Shown here: in pieces, positions 33,778 to 42,480 of the stretch
Layout: each line of letters starts with the position of its first letter
Numbering within the stretch: the first letter of the stretch is position 1
Assembly: GCF_036964665.1 (NCBI RefSeq)
Contig: NZ_JBAMDA010000001.1
Location: 1,488,001 to 1,552,000 of the forward strand
Direction of reading: 5' to 3'
DNA: 64,000 nt
Source of the DNA: Nitrobacter sp. NHB1
Lineage (GTDB): Bacteria > Pseudomonadota > Alphaproteobacteria > Rhizobiales > Xanthobacteraceae
Notes under the pieces: model-generated
What the model was told of the DNA's origin: nothing
Database searches by the model: none
Seen by the model: the letters and a program-made list of their open reading frames with translations, nothing else
Program-made: the position numbers and the translations under genes

Positions 33778-34535
33778 CCTGCGACGAAGCGGACATCCTT
33801 CTGCACGCGCTGATCGACGGCGAACTCGATGCCGGTCACGCGCGCGAGGTGGAAAACCACGTCGCAGCCTGCAAGCGCTGTACGGCGGACCTCAAAGCTT
33901 ATCGCGAGATGAAGGCGGCGGTGACGACGGCGGACGTTCGCTTTACCGCGCCGTCACACCTGCGCCAGCGCATCGAGGCGGCAATACCACGCTCGCGCGG
34001 CACCAGCCGCCGCTCGCTGCTCGCGGGCTTCGCCATGGGCTCGGTGGTCTCTGCGATAGCTGCGACGGGCCTCGTGGCCATCGTGTTGCGCGACGATGAC
34101 GAGCGGCGCATCGCTTCGGAAGTTGTGTCGGCGCATCTCCGATCGCTGCAGGCGGGGCATCTGACCGACGTACTCTCGACCGACCAGCACACGGTCAAAC
34201 CGTGGTTCAACGGGCGGCTCGACGTATCGCCGCCGGTGATCGACCTGACGGCGCTGGGCTTCACGCTGATCGGCGGCCGGCTCGATTACATCGATGGGCG
34301 GGCCATCGGCGCGGTCGTCTACAAGCGGCGCGCGCACGTCATCAATCTCTTCGTCGCACAAACGCCGAACGCCACGCATAGCGCCGCCCGCACCGAGGAT
34401 ATACAGGGCTTCAACATCCGCCGCTGGCGCGACCACGGTCTGAGCCTCTGGGCGGTGAGCGATCTCAATGCCGACGAACTTGCCGAATTCAGCGAAAAAT
34501 TCGAGAAGGCTATGCAGGCGAACGGGAACGGTTAA
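33774..34535 (+). CDS. Membrane anti-sigma factor with zinc-finger (ZAS) N-terminus
   Basis: 253 residues. The N-terminus has the anti-sigma pattern LHALIDGELDAGHAREVENH followed by the H-x3-C-x2-C zinc motif HVAACKRC. A membrane span lies at about 79-104 and a periplasmic domain of about 145 residues follows. It should hold the upstream sigma factor inactive until an envelope signal arrives. Translationally coupled to the sigma gene by an ATGA overlap. The signal sensed is unknown, but the cupredoxin and phosphoesterase suggest metal or redox stress at the envelope. Confidence 0.88.
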   Translation: MTCDEADILLHALIDGELDAGHAREVENHVAACKRCTADLKAYREMKAAVTTADVRFTAPSHLRQRIEAAIPRSRGTSRRSLLAGFAMGSVVSAIAATGLVAIVLRDDDERRIASEVVSAHLRSLQAGHLTDVLSTDQHTVKPWFNGRLDVSPPVIDLTALGFTLIGGRLDYIDGRAIGAVVYKRRAHVINLFVAQTPNATHSAARTEDIQGFNIRRWRDHGLSLWAVSDLNADELAEFSEKFEKAMQANGNG

Positions 34536-34537
34536 AG

Positions 34538-34583
34538 CATAATCCCGAAAAGTGGAAACCGGTTTTCGGATAAGATGCTAGAG
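34538..34583. repeat. Dispersed palindromic repeat after the anti-sigma gene
   Basis: A short hairpin-forming unit (AGCATAATCCCGAAAAGTGG, then an ACCGGTTTTCGG segment and GATGCT) of the type that recurs in Bradyrhizobium-related genomes. It lies between the convergent anti-sigma and hpnO genes. Confidence 0.65.
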
Positions 34584-34617
34584 TCTGATTCAACGAAGCT
34601 GGATCAGACTCTAAAGA

Positions 34618-36009
34618 TCAGGCCGACTTGCGGACGGCGTTGTCCATCAGTGTCTTGCCGAGCGACCAGATCGCGCCGGGAACCTGATGGCTTGCGGCGA
34701 TGACGCTGTCGAACGAGGTCTCGATCCACTTGCAGTCTTCGTCATTGATGATGAGCGGCGGCAGCAGCTTGATGGTGTGACTGCCGTGACCGGAGACCTG
34801 GGTGAGGATCTTGTGATCCTTGAACAGCGGCACGGTGATGAGCTGGCAGAACAGGCCCTTGTTGGCAGCCTCCAGCAGATTCCACGACGCCCTCAGACGC
34901 AGCGATTTCGGCGGCCCGAACTCGATGCCGATCATCAACCCCTTGCCGCGCACCTCCTTCAGAAGTTCGTAGCCCGGCACCATGCGGGTCAGCGCCAGCC
35001 GCAACTCGGCGCCGCGCCTGGCCGCGTTCTCGATCAGTTTCTCGGCCTTCATCACTTCAAGGGTCGCGATGCCGGCCGCCATCGCGAGATCGTTTTTGGC
35101 GAAGGTCGAGCCGTGCACCACGGCGCGATCCATGCGGTTGAATATCTTGTCGAAGATAGACTTGCGGGTCAGCACCGCGCCGATCGGCACATGGCCGCCG
35201 GACAGGGCCTTGGCCAGCAGCACCATGTCGGGTTCGACGTTCCAGTGCTCGACGGCGAGAAAACGTCCGGTACGGCCGATGCCGGTCTGAACTTCATCCG
35301 CCACGAACAGCGTGCCGTATTTCCGGCACAGCGCGGCCGCTCCCGGCAGGAATTCATCGCTCGGCAGGTTGACGCCCTTGCCCTGGATCGGCTCGACGAT
35401 GAAGGCTGCGACCTGCCGCGACGATAGCGCCTGCTCCAGCGCCGCGAGGTCGTTGAAGGGAACGACGGTACAGTCCGGCAGCAGGGGATCGAAGCCGCCG
35501 CGGAAATTCTTGTCGTCGGTCAGGGACAGCGCGCCGTAGGTCAGCCCGTGATAGGCGTGACCGCAGTAAACAATGCCGGTTCGTCCCGTGGCGACGCGTG
35601 CGAACTTGATCGCGGCCTCGACGCTTTCCGCGCCGGAATTCGCAAAAAAAACCTTATCGAGGTAGGGAACATGAGCGAGCAGCCGCTCGGCCAGAACGCC
35701 GGCCAGGGTCGAGACATCCATCTGCACGAGATTGGGCAGGTCACTGTCGAGGACGCTTTTCAGGGCATCCCGCAGCACGGGATGATTCCGGCCAATCGCA
35801 AAAACGCCAAATCCGCTGAGTAGATCGAGGTAACGGGCGCCCTCGCGATCGACCAGATATTGACCGTGACCGCTCTGGAAACCGACGTCGTAGCCGATGG
35901 TCTTCAGAACCCTGACAAGCTGTTCATTGAGGTGGCGGACATGCATGGCACTACGCTGCGCCTGCCGTTCCACAAACACCTCGGAAACGTCTAGATTTGG
36001 ATATAGCAT
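34618..36009 (-). CDS. hpnO: Hopanoid-side-chain aminotransferase HpnO
   Basis: Class III PLP aminotransferase, 463 residues, assigned to conversion of bacteriohopane ribosyl/aldehyde intermediates to aminobacteriohopanetriol. Seen: FANSGAESVEAAIKFARVAT, the cofactor Asp in FVADEVQTGIGRTG, and the Schiff-base Lys of LLAKALSGGHVPIG. The first 40 residues (HVRHLNEQLVRVLKTIGYDV) and the C-terminal region match the HpnO subfamily rather than ornithine or GABA aminotransferases. Its place beside hpnN and the hpn operon supports this. ATG 36009; M22 is an alternative start. Confidence 0.87.
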   Translation of the reverse strand: MLYPNLDVSEVFVERQAQRSAMHVRHLNEQLVRVLKTIGYDVGFQSGHGQYLVDREGARYLDLLSGFGVFAIGRNHPVLRDALKSVLDSDLPNLVQMDVSTLAGVLAERLLAHVPYLDKVFFANSGAESVEAAIKFARVATGRTGIVYCGHAYHGLTYGALSLTDDKNFRGGFDPLLPDCTVVPFNDLAALEQALSSRQVAAFIVEPIQGKGVNLPSDEFLPGAAALCRKYGTLFVADEVQTGIGRTGRFLAVEHWNVEPDMVLLAKALSGGHVPIGAVLTRKSIFDKIFNRMDRAVVHGSTFAKNDLAMAAGIATLEVMKAEKLIENAARRGAELRLALTRMVPGYELLKEVRGKGLMIGIEFGPPKSLRLRASWNLLEAANKGLFCQLITVPLFKDHKILTQVSGHGSHTIKLLPPLIINDEDCKWIETSFDSVIAASHQVPGAIWSLGKTLMDNAVRKSA

Positions 36010-36142
36010 CCGCTACATAGTTCGGTTGATGGCCGGTTCGTCAACTGAAAAGCATGACTACGGCAAATTGACTTCGGTGGCGATTCCCAGCCCTTCACTT
36101 AAGCACAGGTTTGAAAATATGTTGCAGCGCCCACGACATACC

Positions 36143-36820
36143 ATGCGCAGACTAAATTATTGCAGAATTCTTGCGACGACCTCCCTTGTTGCAGCGGCTC
36201 TGGTGACGGCCGGTTTCGAGCCGGCCGGTGCGGGTGATCCGACCGGCGACTGGCGCGTGGCCGACGGCGTCGCCAACATCCGGGTCGCCGAATGCAACGG
36301 CGCGATGTGGGGCGTCATTGCCTGGGAGAAAATTGCCGGCGGCGTCGACCGGAACAATCCCGATGCCTCGCAAAGGACCAGACCGACGCTGGGTATGCCG
36401 GTTCTCCTCGACATGAAGATGAATGCCGAGAAGGAGGATTGGGAAGGCCACGTCTATAACGCCAAGAACGGCAAGACTTACGAGTCCTCGATCAAGCTGG
36501 AATCGCCCGATAAGCTTGAGATCCAGGGCTGCGTACTCGGCTTCCTCTGCGGCGGCGAGACCTGGACCCGTGTCGCCGGCCCGATTCCAAGCAGCCCATC
36601 CAACGACCTCGCCGGTGGCTCCGCCAACAGTCCAGCCCATAGTCCTGCCCATAGCGCCGCCAAAGGCGCGCCGAAAGCGGGCATGGCTAGGACCAAGACC
36701 TCGCACAAGACCACCGGTCAGAGAACAGCTACCGCCGCCGCCCCCCCGGCTGATCCCGTTGGCGATATCTGCCTACTTCCCGACATCGCGGGGGCGGCCC
36801 ATGAGGGCGGGCTGAAATAG
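36143..36820 (+). CDS. Secreted DUF2147 protein
   Basis: 225 residues with a signal peptide (LATTSLVAAALVTAGFEPAG) and one DUF2147 domain: GDWRVADGVANIRVAECNGA, W-x4-DP-like segments, and a C-terminal CVLGFLCGGETWTRV. The last 70 residues are Ala/Pro/Ser/Thr-rich and disordered. Function unknown; the domain occurs in periplasmic proteins. The start at 36143 puts the signal at the N-terminus; ATG 36119 would add eight residues. Its 3' end overlaps the convergent hpnN 3' end by 48 bases. Confidence 0.78.
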   Translation: MRRLNYCRILATTSLVAAALVTAGFEPAGAGDPTGDWRVADGVANIRVAECNGAMWGVIAWEKIAGGVDRNNPDASQRTRPTLGMPVLLDMKMNAEKEDWEGHVYNAKNGKTYESSIKLESPDKLEIQGCVLGFLCGGETWTRVAGPIPSSPSNDLAGGSANSPAHSPAHSAAKGAPKAGMARTKTSHKTTGQRTATAAAPPADPVGDICLLPDIAGAAHEGGLK

Positions 36821-39388
36821 CAGCACCGCAGCAAGGGTGGTGACGAGCGACAGCGCCAGCAACTTGCCCATGCTCGCCGTGCCCGGATGGCTCGACAGCC
36901 ACAGGCTGCCGAACGCGGTCGCGGTGGTCAGCGCGCTGAAGAAGATCGCCCGCGTCAGGCTCGATTGCAGCAGATTCGTTCTGCCGGATCGCCACGCCGT
37001 GACATAATAAATCTTGAACGCCACGCCGACGCCGAGCAGCAACGGCAGCGCGACGATGTTGGCGAAGTTGAGCGGAAGTCCGATCACCACACAAATTTCC
37101 AGCGTCACAGCCCCGGCGACCAGCAGCGGCACCAGCGTCAGCAGCACGTCGGTTACCCGCCGCAGCGCCAGCCATAGCAGGATGGCGATCGAGATCAGGG
37201 CCCACAGACCCGCCTCGATAAAGGCCCTCACGATGGTGTCGCCGGATTTGAGAATCGATACCGGCCCGCCGATCGCGTTGGGCTCGGCGGCAAGCACGGC
37301 GCCGGCAAACTTTCGCAGCGTCTCATTGTGATCCGGATCGCCGCGCGGCAACGCTTCGACGCGCGTGACGCCGTCGCTCTTCCAGAGCTTCACGAAATCC
37401 GGCGGCAGGGATTTCAGGCTGACAGGTTCGGCCTTTAATAAATTGCGAAGCTGCTCGAACATGATCTTGAGCGGTTCGACGAACACGGCCTGAGCTTTCT
37501 CGCGCCTAGCCTGGTTCGAATCGGCCAACCGGGCAAGATCGTCGGCCAGCCGCTTTGCGGCCGCAGCGCCCGGCCCCTGATTGTCGGCGGCGGCCTTCCG
37601 CAGACTGGCGGCGGCCTCCTTCAGCGCACCGACATTCTCCTCGTCGGACGGTAGCGGATCGATCGAATCCGGATTGAGCGCAGGGCCGAGAACCTTGGCA
37701 CCCTGCGCGATCAGCTTGAGCTTCTCCGGCTGGTCGGCGGGGACAAAGCTGTCGAGCGACCTGGTGCTTGCAACTTCAGGCACCTTGGCGAGCCGGGCCT
37801 CGACCCGCTTCGCGTCCTGCTCGGACTTGACCATCACATTGATGGCGTTCGCGCCGGTCTCCGGATCTTTCCGCAAATCCAGATACGTCGCGATCGATTC
37901 GACTTTCGTGCTCCTCAGATGGATCGGATTGAAATCGAATCGCAGGAAGTAGAGCGCGGGCGATCCGAGAATCACGACCGCAAGCGTGCTGACCACGATC
38001 GCCACGCGATGCTTTTCGAGAAAATGGTCGAGCGGCGCCAGAAACGCGTAGCCGACCGGTTCTTCCTCACCGGGCGGGTTCAGAAGACGCAGCAACGCCG
38101 GAAGAACGGTGATGCTGGCAAGAAAGGCAATCAGCATACCGGCGCCGGCGATCTTTCCGAGTTCCGAAACACCCTTGTAATCCGTCGGCAGGAACGACAG
38201 GAAGCCCGCCGAAGTCGCCATCGCCGCCAGCGACAGCGGGACCGCCGAACGCTTCGCCGCTATAAGAAGAGCCGCTTCCAGATCGTTGGTCTTGAAGCGT
38301 TCGGAGCGATAGCGAACGCTGTACTGAATGCCGAAGTCGACGCCCAGTCCGACAAACAAGACGGCGAACGCAATCGACAGCAGATTGAACGATGTCACCA
38401 TCACGAGGCCAAGCGCCGTCGTGATCGCGAGCCCGACGAACAGCGTTGCGAACACCGCGAAGATGATTTTAGGCGAGCGCAGGGCCAGCCAGAGAATTAC
38501 CAGCACGACCAGCACTGTGCCGATGCCGTTGGCGACGGCGCCCTCCTGCACCGTGGCGAACTCTTCATTGGCGATTGGAACCGGCCCGGTCAGCCGGACG
38601 CGCGCGTCGAACTTGCCGGCAAGATCCAGATCGATGGCGGCTTGCCGGATCGCATCGGTGGCATCCTTGCCGGGCTCGAGTGCGTTGAAATCGAGGTACG
38701 GCTTGACCTGGATCAGCGAGCGGCGGTCGGAAGCGGTCAGCGGCTTGTCGCTTGCGAGCTGACGCCAGGAAAAGGTGCCGCTCCCCCTGGTCAGGACGTC
38801 CTCGAGGCTTTGGGCGATCAGCGAGAACGGCCGCGCCGTGCTGTCCAGCGAGAACTGCCCCCGCTTCAAGCCCGCCAGCGCCGTTTCGAGCGCACCGGTC
38901 AGCCCGCGCAAACTCGGGTCGCCGGCCATGATCTCAACCAGCGGCGCGGCCTCTCCGAATTGACCGGTGACCTGCTTGACCTCGGCGGTCGGCAGGAAAA
39001 GCAGGCCATTGCGCTCAAAAAACGGCCCGCCGCCGAGTAGCTGAACAGCTTCGAAATGGTCGTGGTCGCTGGCGAGCTTCGCTGCCAGCATGGCGCCTGC
39101 GGTGCTGGCAAACTCCGGCGTCGGGGCCTCCACGACCGCAAGGATCAGCCTTTCCTGGTCGAACGCCTTCTCGAAAGCAATGTCGCGCTGCCGCCAATCC
39201 AGATCGGGCGATATCAACTTATTGATATCAGTGTTGATTTGGAAGTTTCTCGCCGTATAAAAGACCGCCCCGGACGCCAGCACAATCGCAACCAACGCAG
39301 TAACCAAAGCAAATCGTGTGCAAATCTTAACGATTGAAACAACAATACCTGTCAGCACATTCTTTCTTTCTGCTACCGCAATACGCAA
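36773..39388 (-). CDS. hpnN: Hopanoid RND transporter HpnN
   Basis: RND-superfamily exporter that moves hopanoids from the inner to the outer membrane, as shown for HpnN of Rhodopseudomonas palustris and Burkholderia. 871 residues: an N-terminal span, a periplasmic loop with QINTDINKLISPDLDWRQRD, five spans with the LSIAFAVLFVGLGVDFGIQY motif, a second periplasmic loop, and a second five-span block (NIVALPLLLGVGVAFKIYYV). The frame opens with TTG 39388; a GTG at 39358 after a purine-rich stretch may be the true start. It is divergent from ispH-hpnH across a 544-base control region. Confidence 0.93.
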   Translation of the reverse strand: MRIAVAERKNVLTGIVVSIVKICTRFALVTALVAIVLASGAVFYTARNFQINTDINKLISPDLDWRQRDIAFEKAFDQERLILAVVEAPTPEFASTAGAMLAAKLASDHDHFEAVQLLGGGPFFERNGLLFLPTAEVKQVTGQFGEAAPLVEIMAGDPSLRGLTGALETALAGLKRGQFSLDSTARPFSLIAQSLEDVLTRGSGTFSWRQLASDKPLTASDRRSLIQVKPYLDFNALEPGKDATDAIRQAAIDLDLAGKFDARVRLTGPVPIANEEFATVQEGAVANGIGTVLVVLVILWLALRSPKIIFAVFATLFVGLAITTALGLVMVTSFNLLSIAFAVLFVGLGVDFGIQYSVRYRSERFKTNDLEAALLIAAKRSAVPLSLAAMATSAGFLSFLPTDYKGVSELGKIAGAGMLIAFLASITVLPALLRLLNPPGEEEPVGYAFLAPLDHFLEKHRVAIVVSTLAVVILGSPALYFLRFDFNPIHLRSTKVESIATYLDLRKDPETGANAINVMVKSEQDAKRVEARLAKVPEVASTRSLDSFVPADQPEKLKLIAQGAKVLGPALNPDSIDPLPSDEENVGALKEAAASLRKAAADNQGPGAAAAKRLADDLARLADSNQARREKAQAVFVEPLKIMFEQLRNLLKAEPVSLKSLPPDFVKLWKSDGVTRVEALPRGDPDHNETLRKFAGAVLAAEPNAIGGPVSILKSGDTIVRAFIEAGLWALISIAILLWLALRRVTDVLLTLVPLLVAGAVTLEICVVIGLPLNFANIVALPLLLGVGVAFKIYYVTAWRSGRTNLLQSSLTRAIFFSALTTATAFGSLWLSSHPGTASMGKLLALSLVTTLAAVLLFQPALMGRPRDVGK

Positions 39389-39683
39389 AAGGCGTGGAAT
39401 CCCGGTCCGGTTCTTCTGTCTGATCTAGTTGAGTGAATTTGACATTCGATACCCACTTTACGGCAAATCTGGCAAGCGAATGTCAGATTCAAAACTCCAC
39501 ATAAACCCTAATAGTTGCTTGGGGTTTTTTATCCCGTTGTCTTCAGGGCGCGACAAAGTGGCATAAAACGCGTCGTTGTCTTGATTCGGGGTGATTGCCG
39601 GACGATTTGAACCGACTTGATATAGATAGCTTTGCGGATGACAAAGTGACGAACAGGTGAGGCCATCTGCTTCGGCCGATTCC

Positions 39684-39715
39684 GTATCATGATACCAGTC
39701 ACTGTATCTTGATAC
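39684..39715. promoter_or_regulatory. Tandem palindromic operator between hpnN and ispH
   Basis: GTATCATGATAC (39684-39695, perfect 12-bp palindrome) and GTATCTTGATAC (39704-39715) are spaced exactly 20 bases centre to centre, two helical turns apart. This geometry fits two dimers binding cooperatively on one DNA face. It lies 218 bases before the ispH start and about 300 before hpnN. The binding protein is unknown. The rest of 39389-39932 shows no gene I accept. Confidence 0.6.
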
Positions 39716-39932
39716 CATCGAATGTCCTTCGTTCATCAATCGTAGCGGCCGAAAGGTCTGCGGCATTGGGACATTTTGTTCTGACGCAGAGGGCCGTGTA
39801 TGTCATAGCGTTGAAATCCCGGGATCGCGACCCATAGATTAAGCGTCTGTGACTTTTCCTGAAGACACGTGTGATTTTAAGAAGAAACGTTCCGACCTGT
39901 ATGGAGTTAAAGTATAATGCGTAAGGTGCAAA

Positions 39933-40877
39933 TTGACTGACGCTCGCCCGATCGAAGTTCTCCTGGCGCAGCCGCGCGGATTTTGCGCGGGCGTCGTCCG
40001 CGCGATCGAGACCGTCGAGCGCGCGCTGGAGAAGTACGGCCCCCCGGTGTACGTCCGCCACGAGATCGTTCACAACAAGTACGTCGTCGAAAGCCTGAAG
40101 AACAAGGGCGCGATCTTCGTCGAGAATCTGTCCGAGGTTCCGACAAAAGCCGTCACCGTGTTCAGCGCCCATGGCGTTGCGCGGAGCGTGGAAGAAGAGG
40201 CTGCCGCACGCGGCTTGCCCGTGCTCAACGCCACCTGCCCGCTGGTGACAAAGGTTCACAATCAGGGCAAACGCTACATGTCCAAGGGACGGGCCCTGGT
40301 CCTGATCGGCCACGCCGGCCATCCCGAGGTTGAAGGAACCATGGGACAGGTTCCGGGTCCCGTTCTGCTGGTCCAGGACGTCGACGACGTCGCGGCCCTG
40401 ACGCTGCACGCCGACACCCCGGTCGCCTATATCACTCAGACGACACTCAGCGTCGACGACACCAAGGACATCATTCTCGCGCTCCAGCAGCGTTTCACCG
40501 ATATCCAGGGCCCTGATACACGGGATATCTGCTATGCAACACAAAACCGGCAATCTGCGGTAAGAGATCTCAGCAAGCTGGTGGATGTCATTCTCGTAGT
40601 CGGAGCAACCAACAGTTCAAACTCGAACCGACTGCGCGAAATCGGCACCGAAGTCGGCGTTGCAAGTTATCTCATCGCGGATGGGAGTGAACTCAACGCG
40701 GAGTGGCTGAAAGATGCGAAAACCGTGGGCATCACGGCCGGCGCATCGGCGCCGGAGGTGCTTGTCGACGATGTCATCGAGGCCCTGAGGCGCATCGGTC
40801 CGGTTGCTGTCTCGGTGCTGCCGGGACGGGAAGAAAACATCGAATTCCGCCTTCCGTCTGAACTGACCACAGCCTGA
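39933..40877 (+). CDS. ispH: 4-hydroxy-3-methylbut-2-enyl diphosphate reductase
   Basis: Last enzyme of the MEP pathway, making IPP and DMAPP with an iron-sulfur cluster. 314 residues. The three cluster Cys are seen in QPRGFCAGV (Cys18), [11 protein letters not shown] and [10 protein letters not shown]; His residues of VRHEIVHN and [11 protein letters not shown] also match. TTG start at 39933 with AAGGTG six bases upstream. It precedes hpnH by 47 bases, so precursor supply and hopanoid side-chain addition are likely cotranscribed. Second ispH copies are common in this family of bacteria, so this may be hopanoid-dedicated. Confidence 0.95.
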   Translation: MTDARPIEVLLAQPRGFCAGVVRAIETVERALEKYGPPVYVRHEIVHNKYVVESLKNKGAIFVENLSEVPTKAVTVFSAHGVARSVEEEAAARGLPVLNATCPLVTKVHNQGKRYMSKGRALVLIGHAGHPEVEGTMGQVPGPVLLVQDVDDVAALTLHADTPVAYITQTTLSVDDTKDIILALQQRFTDIQGPDTRDICYATQNRQSAVRDLSKLVDVILVVGATNSSNSNRLREIGTEVGVASYLIADGSELNAEWLKDAKTVGITAGASAPEVLVDDVIEALRRIGPVAVSVLPGREENIEFRLPSELTTA

Positions 40878-40924
40878 CCCCCTTTCGATTTCCACGGCTG
40901 GTAACACCAGAGAGAAGACTTGCA

Positions 40925-42094
40925 ATGGCAATACCGTTTTTTAAAGAACTGAAGATCGGCGGATATCTGATCAAGCAGAAGATGCTGGGCCGCAAGCGCT
41001 ATCCGCTTGTGCTGATGCTCGAGCCGCTGTTTCGCTGCAATCTCGCCTGCGCCGGGTGCGGCAAGATCGACTATCCCGATGCGATCCTCAACCGTCGCAT
41101 GACTGCTCAGGAATGCTGGGACGCGGCCGAGGAGTGCGGCGCGCCGATGGTTGCCATTCCCGGCGGCGAGCCGCTGATCCACAAGGAGATCGGCGAGATC
41201 GTGCGTGGCCTCGTCGCGCGCAAGAAGTTCGTCTCGCTCTGCACCAACGCGATGCTTTTGGAAAAGAAGCTCGATCTGTTCGAGCCCTCCCCGTACCTGT
41301 TCTTTTCGGTCCATCTCGATGGCCTGAAGGAGCACCACGACGAGTCCGTATGCCAGGATGGCGTGTTCGACCGCGCCGTCTCCGCGATCAAGGCGGCGAA
41401 GGCGCGCGGCTTCACCGTCAACGTCAACGCCACGATCTTCGACAACTATCCGGCCGAGGAAATCGCAAAGTTCCTCGACTTCACGACCGAGCTTGGTGTC
41501 GGTGTCTCGATGTCGCCTGGCTACGCCTATGAGCGCGCTCCCGATCAGGAGCACTTCCTGAACCGAACCAAGACCAAGAAGCTGTTCCGCGACGTCTTCG
41601 CGCTCGGCAAGGGCAAGAAGTGGAACTTCATGCACTCCGGCCTGTTTCTCGATTTCCTGGCCGGCAATCAGGAGTATCATTGCACGCCGTGGGGAATGCC
41701 GGCGCGCAACATCTTCGGCTGGCAGAAACCCTGCTACCTGCTCGGCGAGGGCTACACCAAGACCTTCAAGGAATTGATGGAAACCACCGACTGGGACAGC
41801 TACGGCACCGGCAAGTACGAAAAGTGCGCCAACTGCATGGCGCATTGCGGTTACGAACCGACCGCCGCCACTGCGGCTCTGAACAATCCGCTCAAGACGA
41901 TGTGGGTGGCGCTGCGCGGCGTCCGCACCACCGGTCCGATGGCGCCCGAGATCGACCTCACCAAGCAACGCCCGGCGCAGTACATTTTCGCCCAGCAGGT
42001 TGAGAAAACGCTGACGGAGATCCGCAAGGACGAGGCCGCGGCCGCCGCCGCCAAACAAGCGGCAAAAGAGCAAAAGGCTTCCACCGCAGCCTGA
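40925..42094 (+). CDS. hpnH: Adenosyl-hopane synthase HpnH (radical SAM)
   Basis: Joins the 5'-deoxyadenosyl group of SAM to diploptene, giving adenosyl hopane, the first step of C35 hopanoid synthesis. 389 residues. The radical-SAM cluster motif is CNLACAGC (Cys38, 42, 45) after RYPLVLMLEPLFR. GGEPL follows, and a C-terminal Cys group KCANCMAHCGYEPTA is the SPASM-like/DUF3463 part. An Ala/Lys-rich tail ends the protein. It pairs functionally with hpnG, whose 3' end faces it. A 10-bp stem (42122-42154) follows the stop. Confidence 0.96.
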   Translation: MAIPFFKELKIGGYLIKQKMLGRKRYPLVLMLEPLFRCNLACAGCGKIDYPDAILNRRMTAQECWDAAEECGAPMVAIPGGEPLIHKEIGEIVRGLVARKKFVSLCTNAMLLEKKLDLFEPSPYLFFSVHLDGLKEHHDESVCQDGVFDRAVSAIKAAKARGFTVNVNATIFDNYPAEEIAKFLDFTTELGVGVSMSPGYAYERAPDQEHFLNRTKTKKLFRDVFALGKGKKWNFMHSGLFLDFLAGNQEYHCTPWGMPARNIFGWQKPCYLLGEGYTKTFKELMETTDWDSYGTGKYEKCANCMAHCGYEPTAATAALNNPLKTMWVALRGVRTTGPMAPEIDLTKQRPAQYIFAQQVEKTLTEIRKDEAAAAAAKQAAKEQKASTAA

Positions 42095-42121
42095 GCACGA
42101 TCGCTTGCACGTCTAAACGAC

Positions 42122-42154
42122 ATCGGCGCCGAAGATCATCTCTCCGGCGCCGAT
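42122..42154 (+). terminator. Hairpin after hpnH
   Basis: ATCGGCGCCG (42122-42131) and CGGCGCCGAT (42145-42154) form a perfect 10-bp stem with a 13-base loop, 28 bases beyond the hpnH stop. Only a weak T-rich tract follows, so termination may be partial. Confidence 0.55.
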
Positions 42155-42226
42155 ACTGCTTTCCGAATCTAGCTAGAGCCTTTGTCGCTTACGATGGAAT
42201 CAGAAGCGAGGCTCTATAATTTTGAT

Positions 42227-42290
42227 TTGACGCGTTTCTCACGCGAACCGGTGCCCATCCTCGGGTCAAGCCCGTGGACATGCTTCGCTC
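42227..42290 (+). repeat. Dispersed repeat family D, copy 1
   Basis: This 64-base segment is the inverted counterpart of 62417-62482: both share TTGACGCGTTT, CACGCGAACCGGT, CATCCTCGGGTCAAGCCC and GACATGCTTCGCTC with few changes. Its CGGG-TCAAG-CCCG core is hairpin-forming. It lies between the convergent hpnH and hpnG. Confidence 0.85.
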
Positions 42291-42365
42291 TAAAATGCGA
42301 GGTGCGGGATCGGCGCGACGGCGTTCGGAGCATTTCAGGTTTTGACAGAAACGCATTCATTCAAG

Positions 42366-42468
42366 CGTCATTGCGCGCGGAGCGAAGCAATCCAGTTCTT
42401 TCTTCGAGACTTTCTGGATTGCTTCGGCGCGAGGCGCCTCGCAATGACGGCAATCTGATTCCGTTTAA
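42366..42468 (+). repeat. Dispersed repeat family E, copy 1
   Basis: Inverted arms CGTCATTGCG...GAAGCAATCCAG (42366-42395) and CTGGATTGCTTC...CGCAATGACG (42414-42450), with a CAATCTGATTCCGT edge. The same unit occurs at 49741-49872 in the opposite orientation. It lies between the convergent hpnH and hpnG stop codons and may insulate them. Confidence 0.88.
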
Positions 42469-42480
42469 GTATCAATGGCT

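Noticed and set aside
39709-39721. TTGAT-ACC-ATCGA considered as a FixK/FNR box
   Set aside because: Spacing is three bases instead of four and the right half has a mismatch; the GTATC/GATAC palindromes explain the sequence better.
39458-39766. 102-residue minus-strand frame between hpnN and ispH
   Set aside because: No ribosome site, no family pattern, and codon use unlike neighbours. It overlaps the palindromic operator pair, so the region is more likely regulatory.
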